Of a stretch of 64,000 nucleotides of DNA, positions 11,531 through 24,986 are shown in pieces. Positions within the stretch are counted from its first letter, which is position 1. Each line of letters begins with the position of its first letter. Made by a program: the position numbers and the translations under genes. The notes beneath the pieces are model-generated. The model saw only the letters and a program-made list of their open reading frames with translations. It made no database searches and was not told the DNA's origin. Source of the DNA: Carnegiea gigantea (taxonomy: Eukaryota > Streptophyta > Magnoliopsida > Caryophyllales > Cactaceae); the NCBI GenBank assembly GCA_029747015.1, contig JAKOGI010000084.1, forward strand, positions 951,001-1,015,000, written 5' to 3'.

Positions 11531-12060
11531 TTTGGATTCAGTTTTTATTTGGGAATGGATGGGGTTGGAATTCTGGGTTTGGGGTTTTGGGTTCTGGGTT
11601 TGGGGTTCTGGGTTTGGGTGGAGTAGAAGATAAGGCGGTACGAACAGTTGCACAGAGCGGGGAAAAGGGAGAGGGAAACAAATTTTATGGAGGCCGCTTG
11701 CAACTCGTTTAATCTCCTTTTCTTTTTCTTTTTTTTTGTGTTTTGTTTTTGAAGGAATATAAGGGACTACTTAGATAGGATGAGATTCTCCATATGAGTA
11801 GGATGAATAAATTTTAGCCGTTTATTCTGATTTAATGGCTGAGAATAAAACTCATCTCACGTGACCTCTTATTCAGAGCATTTCTTTCTCTCTCTTCCTC
11901 CTCGTGTTGTTTTTTGTGGTTCCTTCTTCGCAGCTATTGCTTACTCGCTGAATCATTGATGCTTGACTCCTTCGCTCTCTCTCTCTTTCTCTCGCGCGCG
12001 CGCTCTCGCTCTTGCTTCTGGTTATAAATGTCTGTGTGGTTGCAATTTGCGAGCATCAGT
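11531..12060. promoter_or_regulatory. carrier promoter/5' UTR, possibly divergent with a plus-strand gene
   Basis: Just upstream of the carrier ATG the plus strand is built of GGGTTT(G) blocks (11570-11622), so the carrier leader is C-rich. A G-box core CACGTG lies at 11858-11863, about 330 bp upstream of the ATG, and fits a light-regulated plastid gene. From 11880 to 12015 the plus strand is CT-rich with CTCTCTC and CGCGCGCG runs, which in plants is typical of a core promoter or 5' UTR reading to the right. That would serve the FAR1-like gene. Direction and use are inferred. Confidence 0.45.
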
Positions 12061-12358
12061 TAGCGCAAAAAGTAGCATTGCTCAAGCTAAATTCAGCAAA
12101 TAAATATATTTAAGGCTAGTTCAAGTAAGTGAATAGCAATCAATTGTTTCATTTTTGCTAGATTTGAGTTATTTTTTGCTTGGATATGCCCTAAATTGTG
12201 CGAAATTGATAATTTTTGCTTGATTCGAGTAGATTAGTTCTCTTTAGTTTGACTTAGGAGGTTCTCTAAGTTTTGAATTGCTAGAGGTCATGATACTTTG
12301 ATAATGTTTGGGGTTGAGTTTGAATATAGCTTAATTCATAGATATAGATGGTTTAAAA
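12061..12358. other. AT-rich spacer upstream of FAR1-like gene
   Basis: No ORF or recognised repeat. It could be a 5' UTR intron of the FAR1-like gene, because the next coding match lies after an intron-like acceptor at about 13,140 or 13,397. Confidence 0.3.
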
Positions 12359-13040
12359 TTTGATCACTAATAACATATGCATTGATCACCCTTCAGTTGT
12401 CTATTGATCACCATTCAATTGTCTATTGATCACCATGTTGGAAGAAATTCATTTCTACGAGGTCATAGAAATATTTTATGACTGGCTCACTTGATCATTG
12501 ATCTTATTCTGTTTGTTCACCAAACACATATTTAGTGATCATCAAGTAGACAATGTAGGACTTCTGAAGAATGATTTGTGAGTAATATATGTGCTCACTA
12601 GTATTGTGTCTACTAATCACTAATCTTATATATGTTGATCACCAGATATGTGTTTTCCTAGTGATCACCATATTGGAAGGGATTAGATCTTAAGAAATTT
12701 CCACCCAAAAAAAAAGAAAAGTGAACACTTAGTCACTTGATCACTAATCCTACATGAGCGGATCACAAAACAGCGAAACACATGTCTAATGATCACGAAA
12801 TATACACAGAAATAATTCTATGCTAGGAGGAATGAGTAACATGTGCGGTCACTAATGTCATGTCTATTGATCACTAATGACAGGCCTGTTGATCACAAAA
12901 TTACATGTATAGAATTGTAAACATTGAGTGAACCAGTAAGCAACATCATAAAGTTCTGCAATTTCACATACATGTGATGACCACTAATTTTATGCATATG
13001 GATCACTAATGACATGTTTGTTGGTCACTAACTTTAAACT
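12359..13040. repeat. degenerate GATCAC-containing repeat array
   Basis: Twelve exact GATCAC hexamers occur between 12,362 and 12,999, with further near-matches (GGTCACTAA, GATGACCACTAA). Most sit in the longer phrase TTGATCACTAATGACATG or a variant. Spacing is about 20-90 bp, often near 35-40. GTGATCAC is itself palindromic. This looks like an old minisatellite or subterminal repeats of a Mutator-like element. No coding. Confidence 0.65.
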
Positions 13041-13397
13041 TGTTTGAAAGAGACTCTTTTACTGTTGTGAATGGTGGGATGCTCAGTCACCTTTGTCTAC
13101 ATGACATTTTATAGGTGCATTCTACTTTTTTTTTGGTTACAGTTACTCTAATATGGTGGAAAACGGTCATCAGCTAGTTACTGTCAAAGGCATTGACCAA
13201 GTGCAAGAGTTACAGAGTATTCTTTTATCATAAACTAATTCTGGTGAATTACTTGTTATTTTATTGTGTTGGTGATAGTGACTGAGATGCGGCGTGTTTT
13301 CTCTTTGTTAATGTTAACCTTTTGATTCCTTAATATTTACCTAGGATATGCTGAGTCATCGATTCTAGTAGTTACTAAATTTGTCGATTGTTGTCAG

Positions 13398-14393
13398 ATG
13401 ACAAGACGCTTATGCCGAAGTTGGGCATGGTGTTTAACAGGGTTGAAGACTGCATTGAATTCTACAAGAGATATGCTGTTTATATTGGTTTTAGTATTCG
13501 CAGTGGTCCTACCGAGAAGAATAAGTCGGGAAAGTATTGTAAACGGTGTGTGCTGTAAAGAAAGATTTCGTTAACCTGCAAAGACGTCGAAAACTGCTAT
13601 GGTTACTACTGAAGCCATGCCCTAAGTAAGAGACGGACCTAAAGGAAGAAAACTAAATAGAAAGCAGGCCGAAACAAGAAAAGGATGCCAAGCTCATATT
13701 GTTTTGAGCTTGATCGACAATGGGAAGTTTGAGATAATCAAATTTCACGAGGGTCATGTTCACCCCCTGTGCACAACCAGCAGGAGCAATTCCTTACTTC
13801 AAACAGAAATGTCAGCTTTCTACATAAAGACATGATCTACAAGTATAGTTGAGCTAATATAGGACCATCAAAGGTTTATTACCTCCTGAAAGAGCAGGTT
13901 AGTGGGTACAAAAAATATCGGTTGTACATAGAAGGACTTGCAAAATTACCATAGAGACCTGAAGACTCTTATTAAAGACACAAATGTGCATATGTTTATA
14001 GACGTGCTGAAGAACAAAAAGAAAGTCAACCCTGGCTTCTTCTTTGACTATCAGGTTGATGAACAGAACCAGCTGAAGAATGTGTCTTGGTCATACTCTT
14101 TGAGCAGAAGAAGCTTTGCCCTATTTGGTGACATCCTGTCATTTGACATGACCCACAAGACCAACATGTACCCAATGATGTTTGCGTCTTTCACCGGATT
14201 AAATCCCCATAGGCAACTCATTTGCTTTGGGGTTGGTTTGTTGAGGGAAGAGAAGGTGGATTCTTTTTTTTGATTGTTCAACAACTTTCTGATCGCTATG
14301 GGAAGCCATAGGCCGAAAACCATAGTCACAGACCAAGATTCAGTGATCAAACAAGCAATATCATATGTTTTTGATATGTCAATCCATTGATTC
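13398..14393 (+). pseudogene. FAR1/FRS-type (MULE-derived) protein, 5' part
   Basis: After an intron-like TTGTCAG the plus strand reads PKLGMVFNRVEDCIEFYKRY and AVYIGFSIRSGPTEKNKSGK, the FAR1 DNA-binding domain, followed by GCQAHIV and FHEGHVHPL, which supply its Cys/His ligands. At 14,090-14,385 comes the MULE-type DDE region with FGDILSFDMTH, the block FASFTGLNPHRQLICFGVGL and TIVTDQDSV. These domains occur in domesticated FHY3/FAR1/FRS transcription factors and in Jittery-type transposases. Several in-frame stops break it, for example after KRCVL and after DSFF. It ends abruptly at 14,393, where an LTR element is inserted; the reading resumes at 38,505. Confidence 0.8.
14389..14393. repeat. 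target-site duplication GATTC (left)
   Basis: GATTC immediately before the first LTR. The same five bases follow the last LTR at 38500-38504. Confidence 0.9.
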
Positions 14394-17300
14394 TATAATG
14401 GCCCAAACTTAAGATTCATGCTAATTATCTTAAATTATCCTAGTCACAAATTAATCAAGCTGGGCGCGACATTTCAATTTAGCATTTTATGTATATGTAT
14501 ACATGTATTTATGCATCGCAGGTTGAAACGACAATATGACCTCAAAATGGATCTCGTCATACTTCTAAATAATTCATTCAAGTGCTAATACATATTTGAA
14601 TGCCTGCTGAATAAACATTAGCCTAACTATCAAAGGGCTAATTTGAAGAAGAAGAAGAAGAAGAAGAAGAAGAAGAAGAAGAAGAAGAAGAAGAAGAAGA
14701 AGAATAACGAATAAATATAATAACAATGTAATAATAATAATAATAATAATAATAAGGTAAGTTATGTATATAAACAAAAAGTGAGGCATTACTCAAAAAT
14801 AAAAATATTTCACCCAAATTTTATACCTAAAAGATATACAGTTTCATTTATCGATTTTAGCCAAAAATATTAATCCAATTATCTATATATGTATATATGT
14901 AATGGGAAAAAATTGAAATGGTGAGGATAAATTTGAGAAAAATATAGAAAAGAACTAGGTGTCAACAAATAAAAGGATAGGAAGAAAAAGGAAAAACAAA
15001 TTAATTAGACCTTAAACTAAACACCCAAATTAAAACAAGCAAAACAAAAACAAAAACAAAAAGAAGAAGACCCAAAAGCCCCAAACCCCTTTCTCTACCT
15101 TACCGACCCAAACACCCCCCATCTGCTCTGTTTTTTTCACCCCTCCTCTGCTCGTTTCTGCCACCGTTTGCCAGTCGTCCGATGCCCATCGCCGCCAGTC
15201 CCCGCCCTCCAACCGTCCTCTTTCTTCACCCCCTTGTGTGTGTTAAGGTGGGTTGAGAGGTGAAACCCTAACTATCATTTAATTCAATTTTTGATCTTTT
15301 ATGCCAAAATTTTGGTAGTAGATAGTGTAATTAATATTGATGAGCATTTATTTGTAAATGTCTTGGATTACTGTGGATGTTTGGATTGAGATGTGAATTG
15401 GGAGAATTAGGGAGAGTGTGATGACGAGGGTTTGAGGGATTGGATGAAAAACTAGGCTTGATCATGTTGCTTCAATTGTGTATTTTAGATTAATTTTAAT
15501 TAACATTTGAATGAGGTTAATGGGTCATACATGTATTGAATAGGTATGGGGTTGCCATGGATATAGTGGGTTGGAGCTCGGGGTTGGCTAAAGCTCAAAT
15601 TTAATTGTGTTGCCTTGATGATTTTACATGGAAAATTTAATGATATTCGAGTGGAAAATTAGAGGTGTTTGTATGTGGGTGTGATCTTATCATGGATATG
15701 GGGGTTTAGGGTTTATGACTTGAGGGATGGTTAAGTTAATTATGTTGAGTTATTAGTGTTTAAATAAATTAAGTGATAATTAAATAGAGATGTATGTGTA
15801 TATATATGTATAAGGTTAAGGTGTGTGTTAATTTATGACCATGACTTGGTGATTAGGGATGTGGTTGAATATAAGAAATAGAAGCTTGATTATGGTTGAT
15901 TTGGTGGTTTCAAGTGAATTATAATGAATATTTGCATGAAATTATTGAAAATTTAGTGTTATAATTTTATATAATGGGGGGTGTGAACTATTGTCATGAG
16001 TGGGTGAGATGGGGTTAGATGATGGGTGAAGGTTTGGCTTAATGGGAGTGCTCTAATGATGTTAAATGTGTCTTTGGCAATAATTGAGTAAAAGAAAGAA
16101 ATATATGTATGTGTATGGCATGAGTTAATTGTCAAGTAAGAAAGAGAAGGAGAAAGGAATAAGTACTTTTGTGAGTGTAGTTATTAACATAATATGCACA
16201 TGTGGTTTTATTTCACTAATGAATAATTGTATGATTGGGACTCAACTCGAACCTGAAGCCAAGTTCATGACGTCGCCTTAAATCCTATCACAATCTAAAG
16301 TTGAATGGCTAACGACGATTCATTGGAGAGAAAAGCAATAATCATAATAATATCGTTAATAACAATTATTATAAAAATAGCCACAATTCTAACAATAATA
16401 ATAGTAATAATAATGATTAGTAATGTCATTAGTTTTAATAAGTGCAAAGAAATAACGTGGTTAGCAAGTTTCCCACAATAATTCGAATGGTGCTGGCGAT
16501 AGCACCGTTAATAACAAACTCAAGATGAGTCACACCATTATGTCATTATAACATGTAAGAAAAGATCGTTAGCTATGTGAAGGAGAGAAACAAAAGCAAA
16601 TAAGATAGAACCAAATTAAGTAGAAAATAATTGTTATACTAATAATAAAAAGATAAGTTGAGGGAATTTAAATTATTCATTAAGTCAATAAATGTAATAA
16701 AACTTCTTAATCTTGCACTAATCGCGAAAAATTGCATATTTGGAGCAAAACTGAGACCACCTCTATTACTTCAAGCTGCCAGCAAATGATTTTCAGTAAA
16801 ACAGAGAGAGATTCTCAAAGACTAAGTACGTACATTGCTTGTACTCTTCGAAAACTCACATGTTTATCAAATTACGCAAAATCAATATTATATTCATATA
16901 ATGAATCATTTTATGCAATGCTTTGTTACCTAAGCAAGGCCCCATCAATTATCAATCATCAGGGCTTATGCCCTTCAATTTACCCACGCGACTATAACCC
17001 GATTGGCCTGGGAGGTGTGCACTTATCTCAAGATCGCTGCAGATGTCAATAGGGGTCCACTTTCAGATAATAACCGCCAAATCAACTTTACTTATGCATT
17101 CTCTGTCTCCTGTTTGCAAAATAAATATTTTGAAATGCGGGCGCCCAACCAGTTAAACTCAAAACTTATTTTACTGCATAGGGATATACGTATTGAGCTT
17201 CAGCTCATAATTCGAATGCTTTTATGTTTTCTATTTTAGGAAAGGGATCAGTGAATAGTCCTCCTCCTGGCAAACCAGAGAGTAGGAAGAAATGAAAAAG

Positions 17301-17661
17301 AGTTATAATTCCTTTGTTTGAGGACTCGTTAGCCAAATGCTCATGGTGATTTATAGGCTAGCACCAATAAGAACATGTTGGTTGTATAATCTTTTGGACG
17401 TGATGTTTGCTAGTATTTGGTAATCATACGCTGAGTTATCAAATGTATCATGAATTGTATGAATGGTTGAGTGTATGTTGTTCCAAATAGCTGGTGAACC
17501 ATGTGGTTACGTGGTAACACGATTCTACAGGTAGACTCAGTTAGTGTTGTTCCATTACGGAACGACAGTAATATCCCTAATCAAAAGACTTTCGCTGCCA
17601 ATTAACAGTAAATAAGTAATCAAGTTGGAATAATGAGGCATTAGGGACTGGAGGTGTTACA
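14394..17661 (+). repeat. 5' LTR of Tekay-like element
   Basis: About 3.27 kb, starting TATAATGG (the 3' LTR has TGTGATGG) and ending GGTGTTACA. A (GAA)n array is at 14,647-14,703, with short AAT repeats after it. There is no coding. It aligns over its whole length with 35229-38499. Confidence 0.9.
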
Positions 17662-17665
17662 GTTA

Positions 17666-17681
17666 TGGTATCAGAGCCAGG
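17666..17681 (+). promoter_or_regulatory. primer binding site, tRNA-iMet
   Basis: TGGTATCAGAGCCAGG begins five bases after the 5' LTR. It is the standard complement of the 3' end of plant initiator tRNA-Met used by chromoviruses. Confidence 0.9.
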
Positions 17682-17757
17682 TTGGCGAATCACTAGTTAG
17701 CGAATCACAGTGAGTTGTAGGACGTTCGAGAGTTAGGTTGTGAGGATTCAGACATAA

Positions 17758-20293
17758 TGTAATGCCCCCAAAATATCAATGACATGATTTATGGAAAATT
17801 TCAGCGGAAGGCTTAATGATAGAAGGCATTATCGCCGTTCTGATAAGGACAAGGCTCACTGAAACCATTTAATCTTGCGACTCATATTCATAATCACAAT
17901 ACCTATTAAATTGAAACACTCCAAGACCAAAGTCCATAATAGTTCAACTTCAACACAATTGATTTAATCATATCATGTGCTAAATCGCACTCGACACTAT
18001 ACAAGTATATTGAATATAAGCCCAACTTGATCCTGAGGTTGATCCCAACATTCATGCTATGCTGAATCAACTGTGAGAATCTGATGACTTTGAAAAGGGC
18101 TTGCTAAATGGAGAAACATGTGATACTTCATCACCTAAAATGAAAAACATGAAAACAATTCGAAAATGTGCGCTAAAACTCAGTACATGCATTCCTGTAT
18201 TGTAAAATGAGTGTAAAAACACTATCGATGGGTACCCGCCTTTACAATTCATTTAGTTCGCAATAACAATGAAAATGAAAGTAATATGAAACTGAATTGC
18301 TCATTATTATCTGGATGTGAATCCCTTGGAATGATATGATTTATACATAGGTGTACACCTGCAAATCCGATCAAGAGTTGGCCTGAAGCCGCGCAGGTAA
18401 ATGATGGGCTAACGCCTTATAGATGACAACTGACGGGGTCACAAGTTAAATGGAAAATCCCTGTATAAATTGATTCATTGATACACTCATTGAGAGTTGT
18501 AACTTAGCAAACATGTTCTGCTTTCTAAAAATACAGGCAATGGACGTACCTTGAGTCTTTAAAAATTTCATCTGACTTGATAAAAGTCAGCTGTTTCATA
18601 AATATCATCTGAGTTGATAAATATGTCCTGACTTGATAACACTTATGCATAACGGGGAACGATAACTAGGCCTCGACTATATTTCATAAATGTCATTATA
18701 GGTATGTGTAGTCATTAAATGATCCTTACTCGCATAATTGAGTAAGTAAAAATATGTATAATAGAAATTGAGTAATTAAATGGTATACATAACTTGGGTA
18801 TTTTAATATAACTTCAAAACTGAATTAATAAAAGTAATTAAATCCGATATAAAGTAAATGAAAGTAAACTAGTCCACAATGAGATAAATGAAATTAAAAA
18901 GGAAAAGGCCTTGATGGTGATAATTGAGAGAGTAGTTGTGGCATTTTTTGAAATAGGTTGCTGATACGAGTTTAAGGCTCGCTGATATATAGCTTGGTTC
19001 AAGATAACAACGAGTATACTAGATTAACTTAATGAATAAATTTGATACATTCTAAATTAAGTAGGTAATAAATGTTTGAGGTCAAGAGAGATATATCTTG
19101 GTTCAAAATAGTATAAACTGCAATAACTTGGTCTGATAAACATGGTTTCTGAGTCAAAAATTCTCCTCACCTCCCATAATTCATTCATAAATCCATTAGA
19201 TATAGAATTTCACCCAAATGAATCATTGAACTCAATAGAAGCTATTAAGCTCACTAAACTTGGTATTTTCTTTGCAAAATCCATAAGTAATCCATCATTT
19301 ACAACACAAAATATGATTCCCATAATAGGGTTTCCAAAATGGGGCTAAAACACAAGTGTGTCAGTTTTTGTCCTTTCGGCACAGTTTTGGTAAAACGACT
19401 ATAACTTTTTCCACAGACCTCGGATTGAGGCGATTCAAAATCCAGTTGAAAGATAACACACTAAACTATCTATTCACCCAAAATTATAATTTTTCCATGG
19501 TCTGATCATTACCAGTTTAATCCCAAAGTCTATCTTATTTTTCTGAAATTTTCAGTCATCACCGTTTTAGCTTTTTCCTCTCTTTTCACATAAATCCTCA
19601 CTTGAAATCATACCAAATCACCAAAAACATCATCATAATCATCAATAAAACTAATGATTACAAAATTAAATATAAATCAATCCATAAATATGGTTTTAAC
19701 TTAAGCTTGCATGAACATGATCAACTTTAACCCTTACTTACTTTCCAACTTATCCCACAATTAAACATCCAAAGTAACTTATTTCTATCAAAACAATATG
19801 ATCAACCACCAGAAATAACAAAACAAGAATCAAAACCAAAAAAAATCGAAGGAATAAGTGTAGGATTACTCACTTTGAGCTTGGACAAAGTAGAGATGTT
19901 GTTTTGAGGAGTGGGGATGGTGGCTAAGGGTACTAGGGTGTCGGGGGGTGGTCGGAGGCAGCCCAGCTAGCCGAAAAACACCAGGGATAGCAACAACAAG
20001 CAAGGGGTGGGGGGCTGGCCAGCGAGAGAGAGAGAGGAGAGAGAAAGGTGTATGTGGGTTTGTGAGCTACTTCAATTGCTTAGCTTGGAAATGATCTTAA
20101 TACTGGGCTGAAAACTTATCTCTCAAAAGTAGCTTTTGCTAATTACTGATTAGGCACAAAGATGGTAATTAACTAAGTAAAATAGGTGGTAACTTGTTGG
20201 ACCCAAATTGGGCTTGTACGGTTTGGGCCCAGGAAGGAAAGTAAACCGTATGCGGTTGAATTTTCGTAGCTTGAAATTAAATATTTGCAAGGT

Positions 20294-20361
<68 letters not shown>

Positions 20362-20713
20362 TAATAATGATAATAATAATAATTTCTTAAACCATAATTA
20401 TCGAGGCCTACTATCGATTCACCCGATATTTAATTAATTAACAAAACTTGAATTAACAGTCAATGAAACTTGAATCGCAAAATGAGACCCAAATGAAATA
20501 TCCCCCAACCGAGATGATTAAATACGATAAATGAAAGCGAAAAATTTAAATGACATGAGGTACTTCGATAAATATAAGGTTGAGTATAATTGAATTAATA
20601 AACATGATTTGATTAAACAAATAACCATGAGTGATTAAATCAATAAACATGATTAATTAAATATATGAATATAATTTAAATAAATAAATATAGGTTAGGG
20701 TCGGGTTATTACA
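17758..20713 (-). repeat. 3' LTR of the nested element
   Basis: 2.96 kb, bounded by TGTAATGCCCC and GGTTATTACA on the plus strand. Relative to the other LTR it lacks a block of roughly 400-450 bp (present at about 28,350-28,850). It carries a long (TAA)n array at 20,297-20,380 where the partner has only a short A/TAA run near 29,838. Confidence 0.88.
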
Positions 20714-22637
20714 GCCTTCCCCCCTTAAAGAGTTTCGTCCTCGAAACTTATGATTTTTGATCATATATGCAATGTCCCCTCAAGCATAGATAGTTGGTTT
20801 TCACTGCTTCATTCCAAAAAGGTATGATTAGCCTAAAGTGCATAGCTGCTTAATCTTACGGTCGAGTATCTAGATCCTCAGTGACTTTACTGGCTCGATT
20901 ACTTTGGTTCAAAATTGATATTCTCTTCGAAAGAAAAACTTGTTACTGCAAAGAAGGTACTCTACTCTACTGGTTCTCTGCCTTGACCACTAATAAGTAT
21001 GGAAACCATTGCATTTCCTAATAAGTACTCTAATACTGACTCATAAAGTCCAATATAATGAGGACTCAATTATCTCTGATATCCAGGCTATTAACACCCT
21101 TAACTAGAGAAGCCCTTTAGAATACTTTATATCTCATTCGAACTTTGATTGTCTCCTTCTTTGGTCAAAATGACCATATGACTCTTGTGTAATCCTTGTG
21201 CCACCTTAGCATGTACTTGAACTGTCTCATTATTCTCGATGCTTCTTCTAGCTTACTCTAATACCGCTAGACATTGTTTGAGATTATGCCTCCATCAAAA
21301 AGTCCTCATCTAATGTTCTTAACGCATCACATAATCTTCCCTCATCAGACTTGTCTAAGATCTCCTCTAAGTTCTAATTAGATGCTAGAATAAATATGAT
21401 CAAAGATCAAAATGATGGAATTGGTAGTCAAGTGAGTCATTAGGAGCAAAAGAAATAAACAATTAGACTAGAAAAGATTTATAAAAGAGGGATTAACATG
21501 GGATAGTTAGAATAAAGATAACCATAAGTGTATCATGAATTCTAAAATATAATGCCACAAGAATTGTGGTTTATAAATATGGATCATAAAGGGTCCAATA
21601 AATAATCAACTAAGGAGAAAGATAGCCTGGTTATACTCGGGTTTAACTGATGAATTGGAAATAAGATGACAAGCAATGAATCTTCAACTAGGTGACTTTA
21701 TTGTCACAAGCAACAAGATAAGTACAATAGATAGACAAATAGTTTTGACAAGCAAAGTGTAATAGATAGATAAATGGATTGGATGTGCAAAGTGCCAATG
21801 GATAGATAAATAGATTAAGCAAGCTATAATAGGAACATGCCTTTACTCATATGAAGCCAATTCGAGTACAATAATAAGATTAAATAGAGAATACGGAAGT
21901 TTATTTATCAGAACGTAAGCTACATGTGTGGGAGTTAAAATTCAAAATAAAAAGAGTAAGGGAATTATGACAATCGCAATTACCCACACCAATGAAAGTT
22001 GAGTTATATTATGAATTCAGAACAAGTTATACGAGCTTATCATTATGAATAAATGAGATGTCAGATAGATGTGTGAATCGGCTCTCAACGGAATGAACTA
22101 CAACTCATGACCATGAAATAAAGATGGTGAAGGTCAAGAGCACTGGAATGTTGACAACCATATAAGGTTGAATCAAAATGTATTGCACATTTAACAATGG
22201 GTTTGCAAAGACATGGAAGATCACGCTAATAGGAAATATCGGGTTGAAATGCAAGGGAGATTAAATAACATTAGATAGTATCAAATTTTGAAGATGAAAC
22301 AAGTAAACAATTCTAAGAATTACTATAAAAGGGCATTCTTGTAAAAGACAAACTATGGTTGCATGGTTTCGGTGTGATATCCGAACCCCAAATCATTTTT
22401 GAAAAAGATGTCTGTTGTTGAAAGTTAATCCCATAAATCATTTATTCAATGTATAGAGCACTTGTTTTTGATAGTGATCTTATTAACTCTCTGTACAGAG
22501 TACACAACCATAAGGTTCTACCTTCTTCTTCACACATATAAAACTAGGGTTTCCTACGGTGATACACTTGGTTAAATAACTCTCTTCTATAACAACTCAT
22601 CTTACTAAATCTTTAGTTCTTTGAACTCTGCTTGGGG

Positions 22638-22892
22638 TCATATGATAGGGGCTCTAAAAATGAATTGAGCACTTAGAATTAGGTTGATCTGAAAATCAAT
22701 ATCTCTTAGGAAAAAACAGTCCTGAAAGTCCTTAGATGAAACATCTCTAAATTCACAAACTGTAATTATGGATAGGTATATACCGAGTATGGTTAGCATA
22801 TCACTAATATTCAATGCATTAGTGACACGATAACTCACTTGCTTACACAGTATAATTAGGGTGAAAATAGGGTTTTTCTTCCCTCGGTCCAT
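22638..22892 (-). pseudogene. Ty3 pol relic, protease-RT linker
   Basis: The minus strand reads VCEFRDVSSKDFQDCFFLRD and then IDFQINLILSAQFIFRAP. These correspond to the conserved approach to Ty3 reverse transcriptase (EF-D-VFP-E...IDF-IDL-P...PIS-APY). The catalytic RT part does not follow. Confidence 0.6.
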
Positions 22893-24974
22893 AGAAACAC
22901 ACGTCTAATCTTTCCTTATTTCTCAAGCTAACCTTAAGATCTTTACAAGTTATCTTCTATAAGTACACAATCAGTTCATTCCCATAATAATAACAAGGTA
23001 TGCCAATCAAACCAAATTGAATGCCCAATGAATATAGTTCCAGCAATACTAATGGAGGTATATTTATACAAGATAACACATTCAACTGCCTACTGATCTC
23101 AGTAAATTTAAAAGATAGGGGGACGATCTAAAGTGTAAAGAGATGCAACCACATCATGAACTCTTGTAAAGATATTTCTTTATTGTTTATAAAGGACAGG
23201 CATGTAAGCTAAATGAATGAAAGGACGAAGATTTGTAATGAAACAGGTAAGATATATAAATGTCCTGCATATACAAGACATGCAATTTATTCATGATGGT
23301 CATGATAGTGAAGTAAATGAACAATGTTATGAAGTTGAGAGAGAGAGAGTATTAAGTAATGAAGGTGAAGAAATGTAACAGATTACCAAAGCGGCTTTTG
23401 AAAAGTCATACGGTATCCGTATGTGAGTAAAATGACGAAGATAAGGGTCAACACTACCAGAAGGAAAATTTTGTTCATCTGGTGTTTGAAAGAGCAATGC
23501 GTTAAGATGAAGGAGTCAGTCTTATGATTGAACATGATAACATCCGTCAATAACACATTTTGTAGTAAATGGAAGTCTTGGGTAGGCATATAAACTTCAA
23601 AACTGTTGGCAGATGGAAATAGCACAAATCGTTGTTTATCATTAATAAGATAGGCTGCACTAAAAAAGAAAGGATTACCAAAATAACTTGAGTAATGACA
23701 TGCAGTCACGGCCATAGAGTAGTATGCCAACATGACGTTACGGTGCTATAGAAACACGAACAATACAGATACATTTAATTGTTGAAAAGGCATTCAGTGA
23801 CTGGGTCTGAAGCAACCAAAAGCTTTGCAAGCAAAAAATGAATAGTGCCTAAATAGAAGCAAGGAGTTAAAGTAGGTGATAGTAAAAATATGAACATAGT
23901 GATGACTGAACTGTAAGTAGAATGGGTCAAATATGTTTAGGAAGAATTGCAAATCACGCAGTAATGCATATCGGGGGTCATTACAGGCTCCATTATAAGA
24001 AGTAGAGAATTAAATGATTATGATTGTTAGGGTTTGAATCGCCTATAAGAAAGGTTCCTCAGATATATTTAAAGGACTCCCCACAGACCACAGATGAGAC
24101 TTTTCATAAACAGCCCATTACAAATCAAGAGAGTGTTAGTGGCAAAAAAATGATGCTTCTAAACAATTCAAGGTAACTAGAGCAGAAATAAGTCAATGAC
24201 AGGAAGTAATGGGAGCATTGCTGATGTAAGGTCCTAATGTCAAGAATGGCAGCTTAGTCTCACTTGCACCATCCATGTAGTACCAAGTAGTACACCGCAA
24301 GCTACCGAACTACCATCACAGGATTCCCTGAAGTAATTCCATCTCATACTGATTCACCTCAAAGGTATTGCCCCATAATGCATTTCCTCATCTAGAGGTT
24401 TACATCTAACTTCACACTGTATTAATCCCTTAAGAAGTTACAAATGGCATCCCCACATCGGGTTCCAACCATCACTGTACCCAAGATCAGGTATATTAAC
24501 ACACCTCAATAAACCTCTCAAATTCTAGGGCAAAATGGATAGAGTTTCACCAAAAAACTGACTAAAACCCATCTTAAAATCTTACAATAGATACCTGAAA
24601 TGAAGAGAAACACTTCAATAGCTCAACGGCCACACACCGGAGTTCATAAATCAACGGGTCACACACTGTGAGTGCACGATTGCAAAAATTTAAACAAATG
24701 AGAGAAATAAAACATACAATACAACTCTTAGATAAATGAGAGCATGCTTCACTAACAGGTCACCCAGATGGTTCTGCACTTTGCCTTGCTAATGCTCGGA
24801 TCTCAGGATATTATCAAATGATTGGGTCACCCAAATGGAAATGGTTCCTCTTTATATGCCCATACATATGAACCTATAGTCAATAGCTCATTTAACTGGT
24901 CCAACATAACTCATATACACCTTGATAGCTAATTCATAAACACTTGATAGCTCAAAGTGACCCTTAAAACCTTA

Positions 24975-24986
24975 GCTCTGATACCA
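24975..24986 (-). promoter_or_regulatory. primer binding site of nested element, tRNA-iMet
   Basis: The plus strand GCTCTGATACCA is the complement of TGGTATCAGAGC. It ends four bases from the right-hand LTR, which fixes the orientation as minus. Confidence 0.88.

Noticed and set aside
17666..17681. TGGTATCAGAGCC-type sequences as tRNA genes
   Set aside because: They are primer binding sites next to LTRs or at pararetrovirus position 1; there is no cloverleaf around them.
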